The notes beneath the pieces are model-generated. The model made no database searches. It was not told where the DNA came from and saw nothing but the letters and a program-made list of their open reading frames with translations. Shown in pieces: positions 10,738-20,247 of a DNA stretch of 64,000 bases (position 1 is its first letter; each line of letters begins with the position of its first letter). The stretch is from Mycolicibacterium celeriflavum (lineage in GTDB: Bacteria > Actinomycetota > Actinomycetes > Mycobacteriales > Mycobacteriaceae), in assembly GCF_010731795.1 (NCBI RefSeq), contig NZ_AP022591.1, positions 62,001 through 126,000 on the forward strand, read 5' to 3'. Made by a program: the position numbers and the translations under genes.

Positions 10738-10848
10738 GCGCGGGCATCCCTTCTGTCGACCGGTGCGCTGCAGCGAGCGCGGGCTGCTCTAGGGTAGATC
10801 GGCAGGCTTCATCTCAGAAGCTGCGACTTGGACGGCTTGGAGGCGCAC

Positions 10849-11076
10849 GTGGCGGACCGCGATCCCGAGACCATCAAGCGGGATATCGATCAGGCTCGGG
10901 AGCAGCTCGCGACAACTGTGGACACGCTCGCCGAGCGGGCCAACCCCAGCCGGTTGGCCGACGACGTCAAGTCCGCGGTGGTGCGGTTCGTCACTAAACC
11001 GGCGGTGGCGATCTCGCTCACTGGCGTAGGAGCACTCGCGGTCGTGCTTGTGGTGCGTCGGATCCGGCAGCGCTGA
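10849..11076 (+). CDS. DUF3618 small membrane protein (Rv2520c-like)
   Basis: A 75-residue protein with an acidic helical N-terminus (DPETIKRDIDQAREQLATTV, the DUF3618 signature) followed by one hydrophobic segment (AVAISLTGVGALAVVLVV) and a basic tail RRIRQR, suggesting a single-pass protein with the tail in the cytoplasm. GTG 10849 is preferred because GGAGG lies at 10839-10843, 5 nt upstream; an in-frame TTG at 10828 has no such site. Function is unknown; homologues sit next to bcp across mycobacteria. Confidence 0.85.
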   Translation: MADRDPETIKRDIDQAREQLATTVDTLAERANPSRLADDVKSAVVRFVTKPAVAISLTGVGALAVVLVVRRIRQR

Positions 11077-11595
11077 GCGCAACAGCATCAGCGACGTCGC
11101 GCCGAGCGGAACCAGTCGACGACGGAAAAACCGGGGGGATTGGCGACCCGGCCGAGTCGGTTGCACGTATACACCGCGACCGGGACTTGCGCAGTTAATT
11201 CGTCGGGCGCATCCGCATCCGCGGCACCGATTCCGAAAGAACCGCCTAGCTGGGACATCAGCTAAGTACCCGTTTCCTTCCGATCTCCGCCCGTCGGGGG
11301 GCGTCTGGCCGATCAGCTAACTCGACTGTAACAGAGGTATCTGCCTTCATGCAGTTTGAACGGCGAATTACAGGGGAAAGTGAGCTGTTCCGCAACGCCA
11401 GCACGCCCAGGTCCGCCTCTCCGTCAACGGACGAATGTCGATCTCAGCACACTTGTCGGCGGCTAGGGCGTCAGTAGCGCAAATAATTTACGCGCGGGTC
11501 ATCGGCAACCAGCCGGTCGGGTGCAGGATGGCGATACGGACTCGGAGAACGAAGCGCGACCGAGACGAGGCCACGGTCGCGTCGAGATGAAACTG
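11077..11595. other. Backbone intergenic stretch before attL of element I
   Basis: About 520 bases with no convincing gene in either strand. It is backbone DNA that would originally have continued directly into tRNA-Lys. Several AT-rich hexamers occur, but I could not fix a promoter. Confidence 0.5.
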
Positions 11596-11634
11596 AGTGC
11601 GCCGTCAGGGTTTCGAACCCCGGACCCGCTGATT
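11596..11634. repeat. attL of element I (tRNA-Lys 3' fragment)
   Basis: Thirty-nine bases identical to 32917-32955, covering the tRNA-Lys acceptor 3' strand, T arm and the 3' side of the anticodon stem. Similarity stops after GATT, so no functional tRNA is encoded here. Confidence 0.93.
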
Positions 11635-11766
11635 CTCCGTCAGCGGGTCTGGTCCATTCCGGATGAATCCTGTCGGGAGGACACTCCGCTGGTGGGCTCC
11701 GGTTTAAGGTCCTGATTGGCGGGGGACGGCTCCGGTCGCTTCCGGTTGTGTCGTTGCCATTTGCGT

Positions 11767-11778
11767 CGCATAAGCGTC
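11767..11778. promoter_or_regulatory. Candidate integrase arm-type site, left
   Basis: CGCATAAGCGTC occurs here and again at 32868-32879, just inside the two ends of element I. Matching short repeats inside both ends are what arm-type integrase or excisionase sites look like. The assignment is inference only. Confidence 0.35.
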
Positions 11779-11863
11779 ACCTGCCCTTATCCGGACCAGC
11801 GAATTTGCTGGCTGCGTCTACGCTGGACAAACGTGGATACACCTGAACTGGCCATCGTGCGGG

Positions 11864-12115
11864 TTGACCTCTGCACCGGCTGGCTTCGTCCATGGCCTGC
11901 AGTGGGCGATGGATTACCTCCAGACAGGTGAAATGGAAACTTTCCGCATGGCTGCGGACGGCTTCGCGGCGGCGGTCGGGATGGCCGAATGCGCGGTGGT
12001 GCTGTACGAGGCGCAAGCCCAGCGGCGAGGCGTGCCCACCAGTCGGCGACAGCACTATCCCCACAGCCTTGAGCCAACGATCACGAAGTGGTCGGCGCTG
12101 TATGCCCCCGGCTAG
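11864..12115 (+). CDS. Small hypothetical protein
   Basis: An 83-codon frame from TTG 11864 (or ATG 11909, MDYLQTGEMETF) at the left end of element I. The predicted protein has an amphipathic helical middle (FRMAADGFAAAVGMAECAVV) and no recognised domain. There is no good ribosome-binding site before either start, so this may not be translated. The remaining sequence up to 12345 is lower in GC and holds no other supported gene. Confidence 0.35.
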   Translation: MTSAPAGFVHGLQWAMDYLQTGEMETFRMAADGFAAAVGMAECAVVLYEAQAQRRGVPTSRRQHYPHSLEPTITKWSALYAPG

Positions 12116-12345
12116 GTCTCTTGTCGTCGACGCTTGGCTGGTCGGAGTCCAATAACAATCGCGTGGCCGACTCGTGGTAGTAGGTGCGGCGTCGCGACTG
12201 TTCAGGAGTCAAATTCGCCGGATCCATGTTTGCCGACCCTAGTGGTGGCGCTGGTATTGCATCCGCTTAGATGTCAACACCAAGCGCAATCAAGCGTTTG
12301 CCGAAATCGTCTTAGCTGTCGCAGCCCTCAACTAACATCCGCGCC

Positions 12346-15300
12346 GTGTCGACTTTCGATGCCCTGTTCGACCGCTTGGATCCCGACCCGAGGATTCGGG
12401 GTAAGCAGTTCGAGCACGTCTGCAAATGGTTCCTGACGAACGACCCGCTCTACAAGCAACGACTGCGGCGTGTGTGGTTGTGGAAGGAGTGGCCCGACCG
12501 TCCAGGGGACATCGAGGCGGGTATCGACTTGGTGGCCGAGGATGCCGATGGACACCTGTGGGCAGTGCAGGCGAAGGCTTACGCAGAAGACAAGCCCATC
12601 CCCAAAGCTGAGTTGAACAAGTTCCTATCGGAGTCCAACACCAAGCAGTTCTCTCAGCGGCTGCTGATCTCAACGACCACGGGCGGCCTACACGAACTCG
12701 CACAGCGCGCTGTGGACGCACAGGAGAAACCGGTCACCGCGTTGGATCTGACAGACCTGCGAGCATCCGACGGGTACCTGGACTGGCCGGAGTCCCCGGA
12801 CAAGCTGCGCCCGTCGCGGCCGCCGAAACCTGCCGCGCCGCATGACTACCAGCGCGATGCTATCCGGGACGTGGTGAAGGGCTTCAAGATCTCCGAGCGC
12901 GGCCAACTCATCATGGCCTGCGGCACCGGAAAGACGCTCACCTCCCTGTTCATCAGGGAGAAGCTCGGGGCCGAGCGAGTCTTGGTCCTGGTACCTTCGC
13001 TGTCACTCCTGAAGCAGACGCTGCGTGTGTGGATGGTCAACCGCCGCACCGACTTCGACATCTTGCCTGTCTGCTCGGATGTCACCGTGTCCCGCGACGA
13101 GGACGCCATCGTGGCGCATACATCCGACCTCGGGGTGCCCGTCACCACCGACCCAGAGGACATCGCCCGGTTTCTCCGTCGACGCGGTCCCCGCGTGGTG
13201 TTTGGAACCTACCAGTCCTCGCCGCAGGTGGCCGCCGCCTTCGCCATGGGCGGGGTGCCCACGATTGATCTGGTGTTGGCCGACGAGGCGCACCGGTGCG
13301 CGGGGCCTGTGTCGTCAGACTTCGCCACGGTGCTCGACGGCTCCCGAATCAAGGCCCGGCGGCGGCTGTTCATGACGGCTACGCCGCGCTACTTCACGGG
13401 CCGGGTGCTCAAGGCCGCCCAGGAAGCGGAGTACGAGTACGCATCTATGGATGACGAGGCCACCTTCGGTCCTGTGTTGCACAAGCTTGGTTTCGGTGCA
13501 GCCATCGAACGCCGCCTCCTGACCGACTACCAGGTGTCCATCGTCGGCGTGGACGACGCGACCTACCGGGAGTGGGCAGAGAGGGGCACTCTCGTCCGCA
13601 TTGATGAGAGCAAGGTTACCGACGCCGCTACCCTGGCCGGGCAGATCGGCCTAGCCAAGGCGATGCGGAAATATGGCTTACGGCGCACCATCTCGTTCCA
13701 TTCACGGGTGAAGCGGGCGAAGGAGTTCGCGGCCACGCTCCCAGAGGTGGTGGAGTGGATGCCCGCCGGGCAGCGCCCCAAGGGTAAGCCGTGGTGCGCG
13801 TACACGTCGGGCGAGATGAATGCTGGCGTGCGGGGGCGGCTCATCCAGCAACTCGGAGCCATCGGCGACGGAGAGTACGGGCTGCTCACCAACGCCCGCT
13901 GCCTGGCCGAGGGAGTGGACGTGCCGACGCTCGACGGGGTGGCCTTCATCGACCCCCGCCGTTCCGAGGTGGACATCGTGCAGGCGGTGGGGCGCGCAAT
14001 CCGCAAGTCCGACGAAAAAAAGGTCGGCACCATCGTTATCCCGGTCTTCGTCGATACCGAGGCCGACCCCGAAGTGGCCCTGGACAGTTCGGTCTTCAAG
14101 CCGGTGTGGGACGTGGTGCGGGCCCTCCGCGCGCACGACGACGAGTTGGGCCGCCAGCTTGATGAGCTACGCCGCGAACTCGGGCGCAAGGGCGGAAGGC
14201 CGCGGCTGCCGGACAAGATTCACGTCGATCTCCCCAACGCGATAGGGCGCGACTTCTCCAACGCATTTGACGCCCGCCTGGTCGAAGAAACCAGCGCCCC
14301 CTGGGAGTTCTGGTACGGGCTGTTGGAGCAGTTCACCAATGAGCACGGCCATGCACGAGTACCGCGGGGATACTCGTCCGACGGCTACAAACTTGATAAC
14401 TGGGTCACCAATCAGCGCGCCTTCAGACGCCGAGGAGTTCTTTCCGAGGAACGTCAGCAGCGTCTGGAGCAGCTGCCGGGTTGGGCGTGGGATCCCCACG
14501 ACGAACAGTGGGAACAGACATTCAGAAGTCTTCGGGAGTTCGTAGCAGCCAACGGACATGCTCGGGTGTCGCGGTCGCACGATCAACTTGGCGCGTGGGT
14601 CCAAGCCCAGCGGCAGAAGTTCGCCAAGGGAACGCTTGAAAGCGATCGACAGCGGCGACTGGAATCCCTCGCCGGCTGGACGTGGGATCCCCATGACTAT
14701 CAGTGGGAGACGGGGTTTGCACTCCTCGTGAAATACGTTCGGGCCCATCGGAATGCCCGAGTGCCGCGCTCCTACAGGGTTGATGATTTCAATTTGGGCT
14801 GGTGGGTTTCGACGCAGCGTCAGAAGTTCGGCAAGGGATCGCTTGACGGCGACAGACGACGCCGACTGGAAGCTATCGCTGGTTGGAGTTGGGATCCCTT
14901 CGTGGAGCAATGGGAGGAGGGATTCGCCCATCTGGCGGACTACGTCGGCGTCCACGGGAACGCACGAGTTCCAAGCGGTGGAACTTATGAAGGATTCCCG
15001 CTCGGCCGCTGGGTTAGCCGACAACGTGTCGCGCACAGTAAGGGTGAGCTGAGCACCGATCGCACCGCGCGGCTGGAGAGCCTGTCCGGTTGGGCCTGGG
15101 ACGACATCGCGGCGCGTTGGGAGGAAGGGTTCAACCACCTCCTCGCCTACGTCGCCGAACGTGGAAGCGCGCGGGTGCCCTTCAGCTACCGAAGTCCGGA
15201 TGGCCTGCGTCTCGGTCAGTGGATCAACGTTCAACGAAACGCCTATGCCGCAGGCACGTTGACCGATGACCGGCGTGAACGGCTGGAACAACTCAAAGGG

Positions 15301-17007
15301 TGGAGTTGGAACACACGGCTCCAATTATGGGAAGACGGGTATGCCGCACTACGCCGCTACGTCGATGAGTTCGGCGACGCCCGAGTGCAGTACCAGTGCG
15401 TCTATAAGGGATTCAAACTTGGCATCTGGGTGACGACACAGAGGCGCGCCTACACGACCGGGAAGCTGGAACGAGAACGCCAAGAGCGCCTTTCGCAACT
15501 TCCGGGATGGATGTGGGATGTCAAGGACGAGCAATGGGAGGACGGGTTCGCGCACCTCGTCGAGTTTGGCGAGCGAACCGGAACCGCGCGGATGCCGGTC
15601 AAGTACATCGACGAATCCGGATTCGCGCTGGGGGCTTGGACAAACTCTCAGCGGCAGCTCGGAAATAGAGGCGATCTCGATCCCGCCCGTGTGAAGCGTC
15701 TTGAAGCACTGCCCGGCTGGTCTTGGCACATGAAGAACGATGCCTGGGATGAGAAGTTCTCCCTCCTGATGGAATATGCCTCAGAGCACGGGAACGTGAA
15801 CGTGCCGAGCGCGTATGTGTTTAGGGGCGTCGCTCTAGGTAGTTGGGCGGCTGTCCAACGCAGCGCCGCCGCTGCCGGGCGGCTGGATCCCGCCCGATAC
15901 CGCCGACTCGACGCTCTTCCAGGCTGGGTGTGGGACACGTTTGACGCCCGCTGGGAGGACGGCTTTGCCAAACTGTTGAAATATGTTGAATGCGAGGGCA
16001 CCCCGTTTGTGCCGCAGTCCTGCCAGCTGGACGGGTTCGCCCTGGGCGGTTGGGTGAGTGCTCAAAGAAGTAAGAATGCGGCTGGAGAACTCTCCGAAGA
16101 CCGCAAGCGGCGGCTGGAGGCGCTGCCCGGATGGATGTGGGATGTCAAAGGAGAGCAGTGGGAGGCAGCTTTTGCGCTGCTCCAGCGGTACGCCAAAGCA
16201 GAGGGAAATCCAGACGTTCCGGGCGGCTGTGTTTTTGCGGGTTATAAGCTCGGGGACTGGGTAGAGCGCCAGCGGCGCGCATACGCCAAAGGCGATCTCA
16301 GCACCGGCCGCGTGCGACGCCTGGAGGCAGTCAAGGGATGGCAGTGGAACCCTAAGGCTGACCAATGGGAGCGGGGGTTTTCGGAGTTGCTGACATTCGT
16401 CGCTGAACGCGGGCACGCATTAGTGCCCGGCGCACACAAGGTCGGAAGTTATCGGCTCGGAGGCTGGGTTCTGACTCAACGCGTTGCGTTCGCCGACGGA
16501 ACCATTGACCCGGAGCGGAAGCGCCGTCTGGAGGAAGTTCCGGGCTGGTCATGGAACCCTCACACGGACAGTTGGGAAAGGGCGTTCGGGCTGCTTGAGC
16601 AGTACGCCGCCGAACACGGCAACGCACGACCCCCCGACTCGTACAGGGTTGACAACTTCGGACTGGGCGCATGGGTCGGTATCCAACGAGGGGCGCAGAG
16701 GAAGGGGAAGCTCACCGCAGAACGAGTCCGCAGGCTCGAGCGCCTTCCCGGCTGGGTGTGGGATCACCGTGCAGCGAACTGGGAGGAGGGCATGGAGAAA
16801 CTCCTTCAATTCGTAAAAAGCCAGGGGCACTGTTTCGTTCCTCAACGTGTCCCGTTCGACGGTTACCCACTCGGCACCTGGGTCGCCCGCCAGCGACGTG
16901 ACTACGCTAGGGGCAGCCTCGATTTGGAACGGCAACGCCGTCTTGATGAGGTGCCGGGATGGACGTGGAACCCTCACGCCGAGAAGTGGGGCGTACCAGT
17001 TAGTTGA
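12346..17007 (+). CDS. Mrr-like nuclease / SF2 helicase with 13 in-frame helicase-associated repeats
   Basis: The product is 1553 residues and starts at GTG 12346. Residues 1-120 look like an Mrr-type PD-(D/E)XK nuclease: KQFE, then GIDLVAE near 60 and the QxK-type VQAKAY near 74. Residues 165-560 are a superfamily 2 helicase: Walker A ACGTGKT near 191, DEAH near 313, MTATPRYF near 344 and motif VI QAVGRAIRK near 546. From about residue 653 the rest is tandem 65-70-residue helicase-associated repeats (W-x-x-x-F-x-x-L ... LGxWV-x-x-QR ... RRLE-x-LPGWxWD); I count 13 in frame. The stop comes just as a 14th repeat begins; that repeat is intact in the next frame (about 16990-17182). Family knowledge suggests a restriction-type or DNA-surveillance helicase, probably phage or plasmid defence, but no partner methylase is adjacent. 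Confidence 0.85.
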   Translation: MSTFDALFDRLDPDPRIRGKQFEHVCKWFLTNDPLYKQRLRRVWLWKEWPDRPGDIEAGIDLVAEDADGHLWAVQAKAYAEDKPIPKAELNKFLSESNTKQFSQRLLISTTTGGLHELAQRAVDAQEKPVTALDLTDLRASDGYLDWPESPDKLRPSRPPKPAAPHDYQRDAIRDVVKGFKISERGQLIMACGTGKTLTSLFIREKLGAERVLVLVPSLSLLKQTLRVWMVNRRTDFDILPVCSDVTVSRDEDAIVAHTSDLGVPVTTDPEDIARFLRRRGPRVVFGTYQSSPQVAAAFAMGGVPTIDLVLADEAHRCAGPVSSDFATVLDGSRIKARRRLFMTATPRYFTGRVLKAAQEAEYEYASMDDEATFGPVLHKLGFGAAIERRLLTDYQVSIVGVDDATYREWAERGTLVRIDESKVTDAATLAGQIGLAKAMRKYGLRRTISFHSRVKRAKEFAATLPEVVEWMPAGQRPKGKPWCAYTSGEMNAGVRGRLIQQLGAIGDGEYGLLTNARCLAEGVDVPTLDGVAFIDPRRSEVDIVQAVGRAIRKSDEKKVGTIVIPVFVDTEADPEVALDSSVFKPVWDVVRALRAHDDELGRQLDELRRELGRKGGRPRLPDKIHVDLPNAIGRDFSNAFDARLVEETSAPWEFWYGLLEQFTNEHGHARVPRGYSSDGYKLDNWVTNQRAFRRRGVLSEERQQRLEQLPGWAWDPHDEQWEQTFRSLREFVAANGHARVSRSHDQLGAWVQAQRQKFAKGTLESDRQRRLESLAGWTWDPHDYQWETGFALLVKYVRAHRNARVPRSYRVDDFNLGWWVSTQRQKFGKGSLDGDRRRRLEAIAGWSWDPFVEQWEEGFAHLADYVGVHGNARVPSGGTYEGFPLGRWVSRQRVAHSKGELSTDRTARLESLSGWAWDDIAARWEEGFNHLLAYVAERGSARVPFSYRSPDGLRLGQWINVQRNAYAAGTLTDDRRERLEQLKGWSWNTRLQLWEDGYAALRRYVDEFGDARVQYQCVYKGFKLGIWVTTQRRAYTTGKLERERQERLSQLPGWMWDVKDEQWEDGFAHLVEFGERTGTARMPVKYIDESGFALGAWTNSQRQLGNRGDLDPARVKRLEALPGWSWHMKNDAWDEKFSLLMEYASEHGNVNVPSAYVFRGVALGSWAAVQRSAAAAGRLDPARYRRLDALPGWVWDTFDARWEDGFAKLLKYVECEGTPFVPQSCQLDGFALGGWVSAQRSKNAAGELSEDRKRRLEALPGWMWDVKGEQWEAAFALLQRYAKAEGNPDVPGGCVFAGYKLGDWVERQRRAYAKGDLSTGRVRRLEAVKGWQWNPKADQWERGFSELLTFVAERGHALVPGAHKVGSYRLGGWVLTQRVAFADGTIDPERKRRLEEVPGWSWNPHTDSWERAFGLLEQYAAEHGNARPPDSYRVDNFGLGAWVGIQRGAQRKGKLTAERVRRLERLPGWVWDHRAANWEEGMEKLLQFVKSQGHCFVPQRVPFDGYPLGTWVARQRRDYARGSLDLERQRRLDEVPGWTWNPHAEKWGVPVS

Positions 17008-17182
17008 GAAGTATTCGCTGGAACATGGCCACGCCCGTGTTCCGGATGCCTACAGCGTGAACGGTTTCCGGCTAGGTTCCTGGGTGGGCATCCAACGCGC
17101 CGCTTATCGCAACGGCACGCTCACTCCTGACCGGAAACGGCGGCTTCAGCAGCTTCCCGGCTGGGTTTGGCAAGCGAAATAG
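16988..17182 (+). pseudogene. Out-of-frame 14th helicase-associated repeat
   Basis: Directly after the frame change the next frame reads AYQLVEKYSLEHGHARVP and ends LPGWVWQAK-stop, a complete final repeat of the upstream helicase. Against the repeat consensus W-E-x-A-F/Y, five bases appear lost between the Trp codon (16987-16989) and GCG TAC. The upstream protein therefore ends prematurely at 17007 with EKWGVPVS. Confidence 0.8.
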
Positions 17183-17208
17183 GAGTTTGCCCAGTGTGAG
17201 CCCCTCGG

Positions 17209-17238
17209 CCTGTCTCAATTCTTTACTTGTGAGACAGG
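17209..17238. terminator. Hairpin after the helicase gene
   Basis: CCTGTCTCA and TGAGACAGG form a perfect 9-bp stem around a 12-nt loop, 27 bp after the original helicase stop. No T run follows, as is common for mycobacterial terminators. Confidence 0.55.
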
Positions 17239-17331
17239 CGGAGTGAGAGTGTCTGCTGCAGCAGAAGGCCCAAGTCGTCATCTCACAAGAGTTGCCTCAA
17301 AACGTGGGTCTCAGATATTGCACCGTGATAG

Positions 17332-17434
17332 TCAGGCGGTGTCGCGCTTGTTTTGTGCGAATTGCTTTCGTTCCCAATCGATCACGTCGCTTAGCCGGTA
17401 GCGAACGTGCCGACCAAACTTGGCGTAGCGCGGC
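17332..17434 (-). pseudogene. C-terminal half of an excisionase-like HTH gene split by IS21
   Basis: Read leftwards the sequence encodes RYAKFGRHVRYRLSDVIDW and ends NKRDTA-stop at 17332, typical of the end of an AlpA/Xis-type winged helix. Its N-terminal half lies across the insertion at 19845-19948. Joining the two with one copy of the CGGC duplication gives exactly 207 nt, a 68-residue protein whose junction reads GTGPRYAKFG. Confidence 0.85.
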
Positions 17435-17571
17435 TGACCGCGCTCACTGAAATTCCCCACTGACGCTCATCGAAATTCCCCACCCGTGTGGCTCCGCCGA
17501 GAAGGGCGGGCCTCCTTGGAAGCTGCTGGTGTCTGACGCCTGCAGCCGTGTCGAAGGAGGCCCGCTTTCTC

Positions 17572-18933
17572 ATGCTCACATGGGAGGACGATGTGGAAGT
17601 ACATGCCCTGCGCCGCCGTGGTTGGTCGATCTCGGCGATCGCCCGCCACACCGGGTTCGACCGCAAGACGGTCCGCAAGTACCTCAACGGCGACGGCGAG
17701 CCCGGAGTGCGGGTCCGCCCCGGTCCTGATCCCTTCGACCCGTTCGTCGACTACGTCACCGCACGGTTGGCCGAGGACCCGCACCTGTGGGCCCGAACCC
17801 TGTACGACGAACTCGAAGAGCTGGGCTTTGGGCTGTCGTATCAGAGCCTGACCCGCAATATCCGCACCCGCAATCTGCGCCCGGTCTGTGAGGCCTGCCG
17901 AACCGCGACCGAACGACCCAACGCCGTTATCGCACATCCTGCCGGGGAGGAAACCCAGTGGGACTGGCTGGAATTGCCGAATCCACCTGAAATTTGGGGC
18001 TGGGGCAAGACCGCGCACCTGCTGGTCGGTTCGTTGGCCCATTCGGGCAAGTGGCGAGCGGCGTTGTCGCCGTCACAAGATCAGCCGCACCTGGTCGCCG
18101 GTCTTGACCGCGTGACCCGCGGACTCGGCGGGCTGACTCGGGTGTGGCGGTTCGACCGGATGGCCACGGTCTGCGACCCCGGCAGCGGCCGGGTGACCGC
18201 CTCGTTCGCCGGGGTGGCCAAGCACTACGGGGTCGCGGTGGCGATCTGCCCAGCCCGGCGTGGCAACCGCAAAGGCGTGGTGGAGAAGGTTAACCACACC
18301 GCCGCCCAGCGCTGGTGGCGCACCCTGGCCGACGACCTGACCGTCGAGGCGGCCCAAGCCAGCGTGGACCGCTTCGCCCGGGTACGCGGCGACACCCGCA
18401 TCCGCGCCACCGCCGACGGCCGCTCATCGGTGGCCACTGTCGCCAAAACCGAACCGCTGCAGCCATTACCGATCGCGCCGTATCCGGTGATCGTCTCCGA
18501 GACCCGCACAGCGTCTCGGCAGGCGTTGGTGTCTTACCGCGGCAACCGCTACTCAGTGCCACCGGAGCTGGCTGCCGCCACGGTGGTCGTCTCACATCCG
18601 GTCGGTGGCCAATTCTGCGACATCGCCACGACCAGCGGAATCGTCGTCGCACGTCATCGGATGGCCGCGGACGGACTCGGGGTCATGGTTCGTGACAGTG
18701 GCCATGTCATCGCCCTCGACGCCGCCGCGATGACCACGGCAGCCACGGGACGCCCGCATCGGCGCAAGGAACGCATCCCACCCGGACCAGCGGCCAAAGC
18801 CGCTGCAGCACAACTACTCCAGCTGCGCGACAGCACAACAGTTGCCGCCGAACCCTCCGACCAGTCCACCGATTCCACTGTCGTCGACTTATCCGCCTAT
18901 GAGCGGGCCGCCCAGAACAGGACCCTCCAATGA
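17572..18933 (+). CDS. istA: IS21-family transposase IstA
   Basis: The product is 453 residues, the DDE transposase of IS21-type elements. The N-terminal HTH reads RRGWSISAIARHTGFDRKTV; the integrase core contains the TQWDWLEL Asp region and ends with VVEKVNHTAAQRWW; the C-terminus has the RYSVPPELA segment typical of IstA. I chose ATG 17572, preceded by AGGAGG at 17555-17560; an open frame runs further upstream to 17488. The last bases overlap istB (ATGA), so the two are translationally coupled. Confidence 0.92.
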   Translation: MLTWEDDVEVHALRRRGWSISAIARHTGFDRKTVRKYLNGDGEPGVRVRPGPDPFDPFVDYVTARLAEDPHLWARTLYDELEELGFGLSYQSLTRNIRTRNLRPVCEACRTATERPNAVIAHPAGEETQWDWLELPNPPEIWGWGKTAHLLVGSLAHSGKWRAALSPSQDQPHLVAGLDRVTRGLGGLTRVWRFDRMATVCDPGSGRVTASFAGVAKHYGVAVAICPARRGNRKGVVEKVNHTAAQRWWRTLADDLTVEAAQASVDRFARVRGDTRIRATADGRSSVATVAKTEPLQPLPIAPYPVIVSETRTASRQALVSYRGNRYSVPPELAAATVVVSHPVGGQFCDIATTSGIVVARHRMAADGLGVMVRDSGHVIALDAAAMTTAATGRPHRRKERIPPGPAAKAAAAQLLQLRDSTTVAAEPSDQSTDSTVVDLSAYERAAQNRTLQ

Positions 18934-19778
18934 CTCCGACCCCACGCACCCCCAAGACCACCACCACTGCCGAGTCTCCGTCGGCGGCGGCTTCCCGGTA
19001 CCAGCAGCTGCGTTCGCATCTGGCCGGACTCAAACTGCATGCTGCCGCCGAAGCCTTGCCCGCCGTGCTCGACCAAGCCAGCGCCGAGAACCTGTCCCTG
19101 ACCGTCGCGCTGGAGCGGTTGTTGGCAGTGGAGGTCGACGCCACCGCGGCCCGGCGATTGGCCGGCCGGTTGCGCTTCGCCTGCCTGCCCACCCCGGCCA
19201 CCCTGGCCGATTTCGACGTCGACGCCGCCTCCGGCATCGACCGCAATCTCATCGATGAACTGGGCACCTGCCGCTACCTCGAATCCGCAACCAACATCCT
19301 GCTCGTCGGCCCGCCGGGAACAGGAAAAACGCACTTATCGGTCGGGCTGGCCCGAGCAGCCGCACACGCCGGCTATCGCACGTACTTCACCACCGCAGCC
19401 GACCTGGCCGCCCGCTGTCACCGCGCGGCCATCGAGGGACGCTGGGCCACCACCATGCGTTTCTACGCCGGACCCACGCTGTTGGTGATCGACGAACTCG
19501 GATATCTGCCCTTACCAGCAGAAGCCGCATCAGCCTTGTTTCAGGTTGTCTCGCAACGCTATTTGAAAACTAGCATCGTCATCACCACCAACCGCGGCGT
19601 CGGCGCCTGGGGCGACATCCTCGGTGACACCACCGTCGCCGCCGCCATGCTCGACCGACTCCTACACCGCTCAGTCGTGATCAACCTCGACGGCGAGTCC
19701 TACCGACTACGCGATCACCACGCCGCCGCCGAAACCCTACGCAGAACCACTACCGGCACCCGCCAACCACTACACTGA
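18930..19778 (+). CDS. istB: IS21-family helper ATPase IstB
   Basis: The product is 282 residues, a DnaC-like AAA+ ATPase that directs IstA to target DNA. Walker A is GPPGTGKTHLS, Walker B is LLVIDELGYLPL and the arginine-finger segment is ITTNRGVGAW. It overlaps istA by 4 bp. Complete and undamaged, unlike the istB of the second IS21 copy in this window. Confidence 0.94.
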   Translation: MTPTPRTPKTTTTAESPSAAASRYQQLRSHLAGLKLHAAAEALPAVLDQASAENLSLTVALERLLAVEVDATAARRLAGRLRFACLPTPATLADFDVDAASGIDRNLIDELGTCRYLESATNILLVGPPGTGKTHLSVGLARAAAHAGYRTYFTTAADLAARCHRAAIEGRWATTMRFYAGPTLLVIDELGYLPLPAEAASALFQVVSQRYLKTSIVITTNRGVGAWGDILGDTTVAAAMLDRLLHRSVVINLDGESYRLRDHHAAAETLRRTTTGTRQPLH

Positions 19779-19840
19779 CCGCTGCTCACAGGTGGGGAAT
19801 TTCAGCAAGCACACCTGGGGACTTTCGACGAGCGCGGTCA

Positions 19841-19948
19841 CGGCCCAGTGCCTTTCGATGCCCACTCGGCGGGTGTCTTTACGGGCACCCCGTAGCGATC
19901 GGCAAGTTCTTGGCGTGTGATCCACTTGTCGTCGGTGTATTCCTCCAT
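19841..19948 (-). pseudogene. N-terminal half of the split excisionase-like HTH gene
   Basis: From ATG 19948 (AAGGAAAG upstream) the leftward frame reads MEEYTDDKWITRQELADRYG and then GTGP before running into IS21. The helix-turn-helix of an AlpA/Xis-type regulator is visible (ITRQELADRYGVPVKT). It is divergent from the relaxase, a position where such genes often control excision or transfer. The insertion should abolish its function. Confidence 0.83.
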
Positions 19949-20247
19949 GGCGGTTACTTTCCTTCGGTCCGCCCCAGTGTGGACGGAGTAGATAAACCGT
20001 AAGTCGGCGTGGTGATACCGCTGACCGGTTTTTGGGAGACGGCGAGACCCACTCTTGGCTCCAGCCGCTGTTGACGGTTCCCGTCCGAACACCCATATCC
20101 GCACTCCACACAACTCACCTCATTCTTGCCATTGCCTCCTTCCCGTCACTTCTCGCCAAATCTCCTCATTCCCTTATTATTACGCCAACCTCCCAACACG
20201 TCCGCCACCACAATTTCTGCACGGCACATTTGCACAAGGGTGCGAGA
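19949..20247. promoter_or_regulatory. Candidate transfer origin / relaxase leader
   Basis: About 300 bases without a gene. From about 20060 to 20235 the plus strand is markedly poor in G and rich in C and T, unlike any flanking coding DNA, and the GC is lower. It lies directly upstream of a MobF relaxase and 5 bp before a perfect 9-bp hairpin (20252-20274). Such single-strand asymmetry plus a hairpin by the relaxase start is typical of oriT regions. No nic site can be assigned by eye. Confidence 0.4.

Larger units (their letters stand above)
17435..19840. mobile_element. Intact IS21-family insertion sequence
   Basis: The element is 2406 bp with terminal inverted repeats TGACCGCGCTC (17435-17445) and GAGCGCGGTCA (19830-19840), flanked by a 4-bp CGGC duplication (17431-17434 and 19841-19844). 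It has the TG...CA ends and istA-istB pair of the family. Subterminal copies of GAAATTCCCCAC occur at 17449 and 17472 and inverted at 19792, probably transposase binding sites. Both genes are open, so it may be active. It disrupts the excisionase-like gene. Confidence 0.93.

Noticed and set aside
11596..11634. A second tRNA-Lys gene
   Set aside because: Only the 3' 39 bases are present; it is the attachment-site copy.
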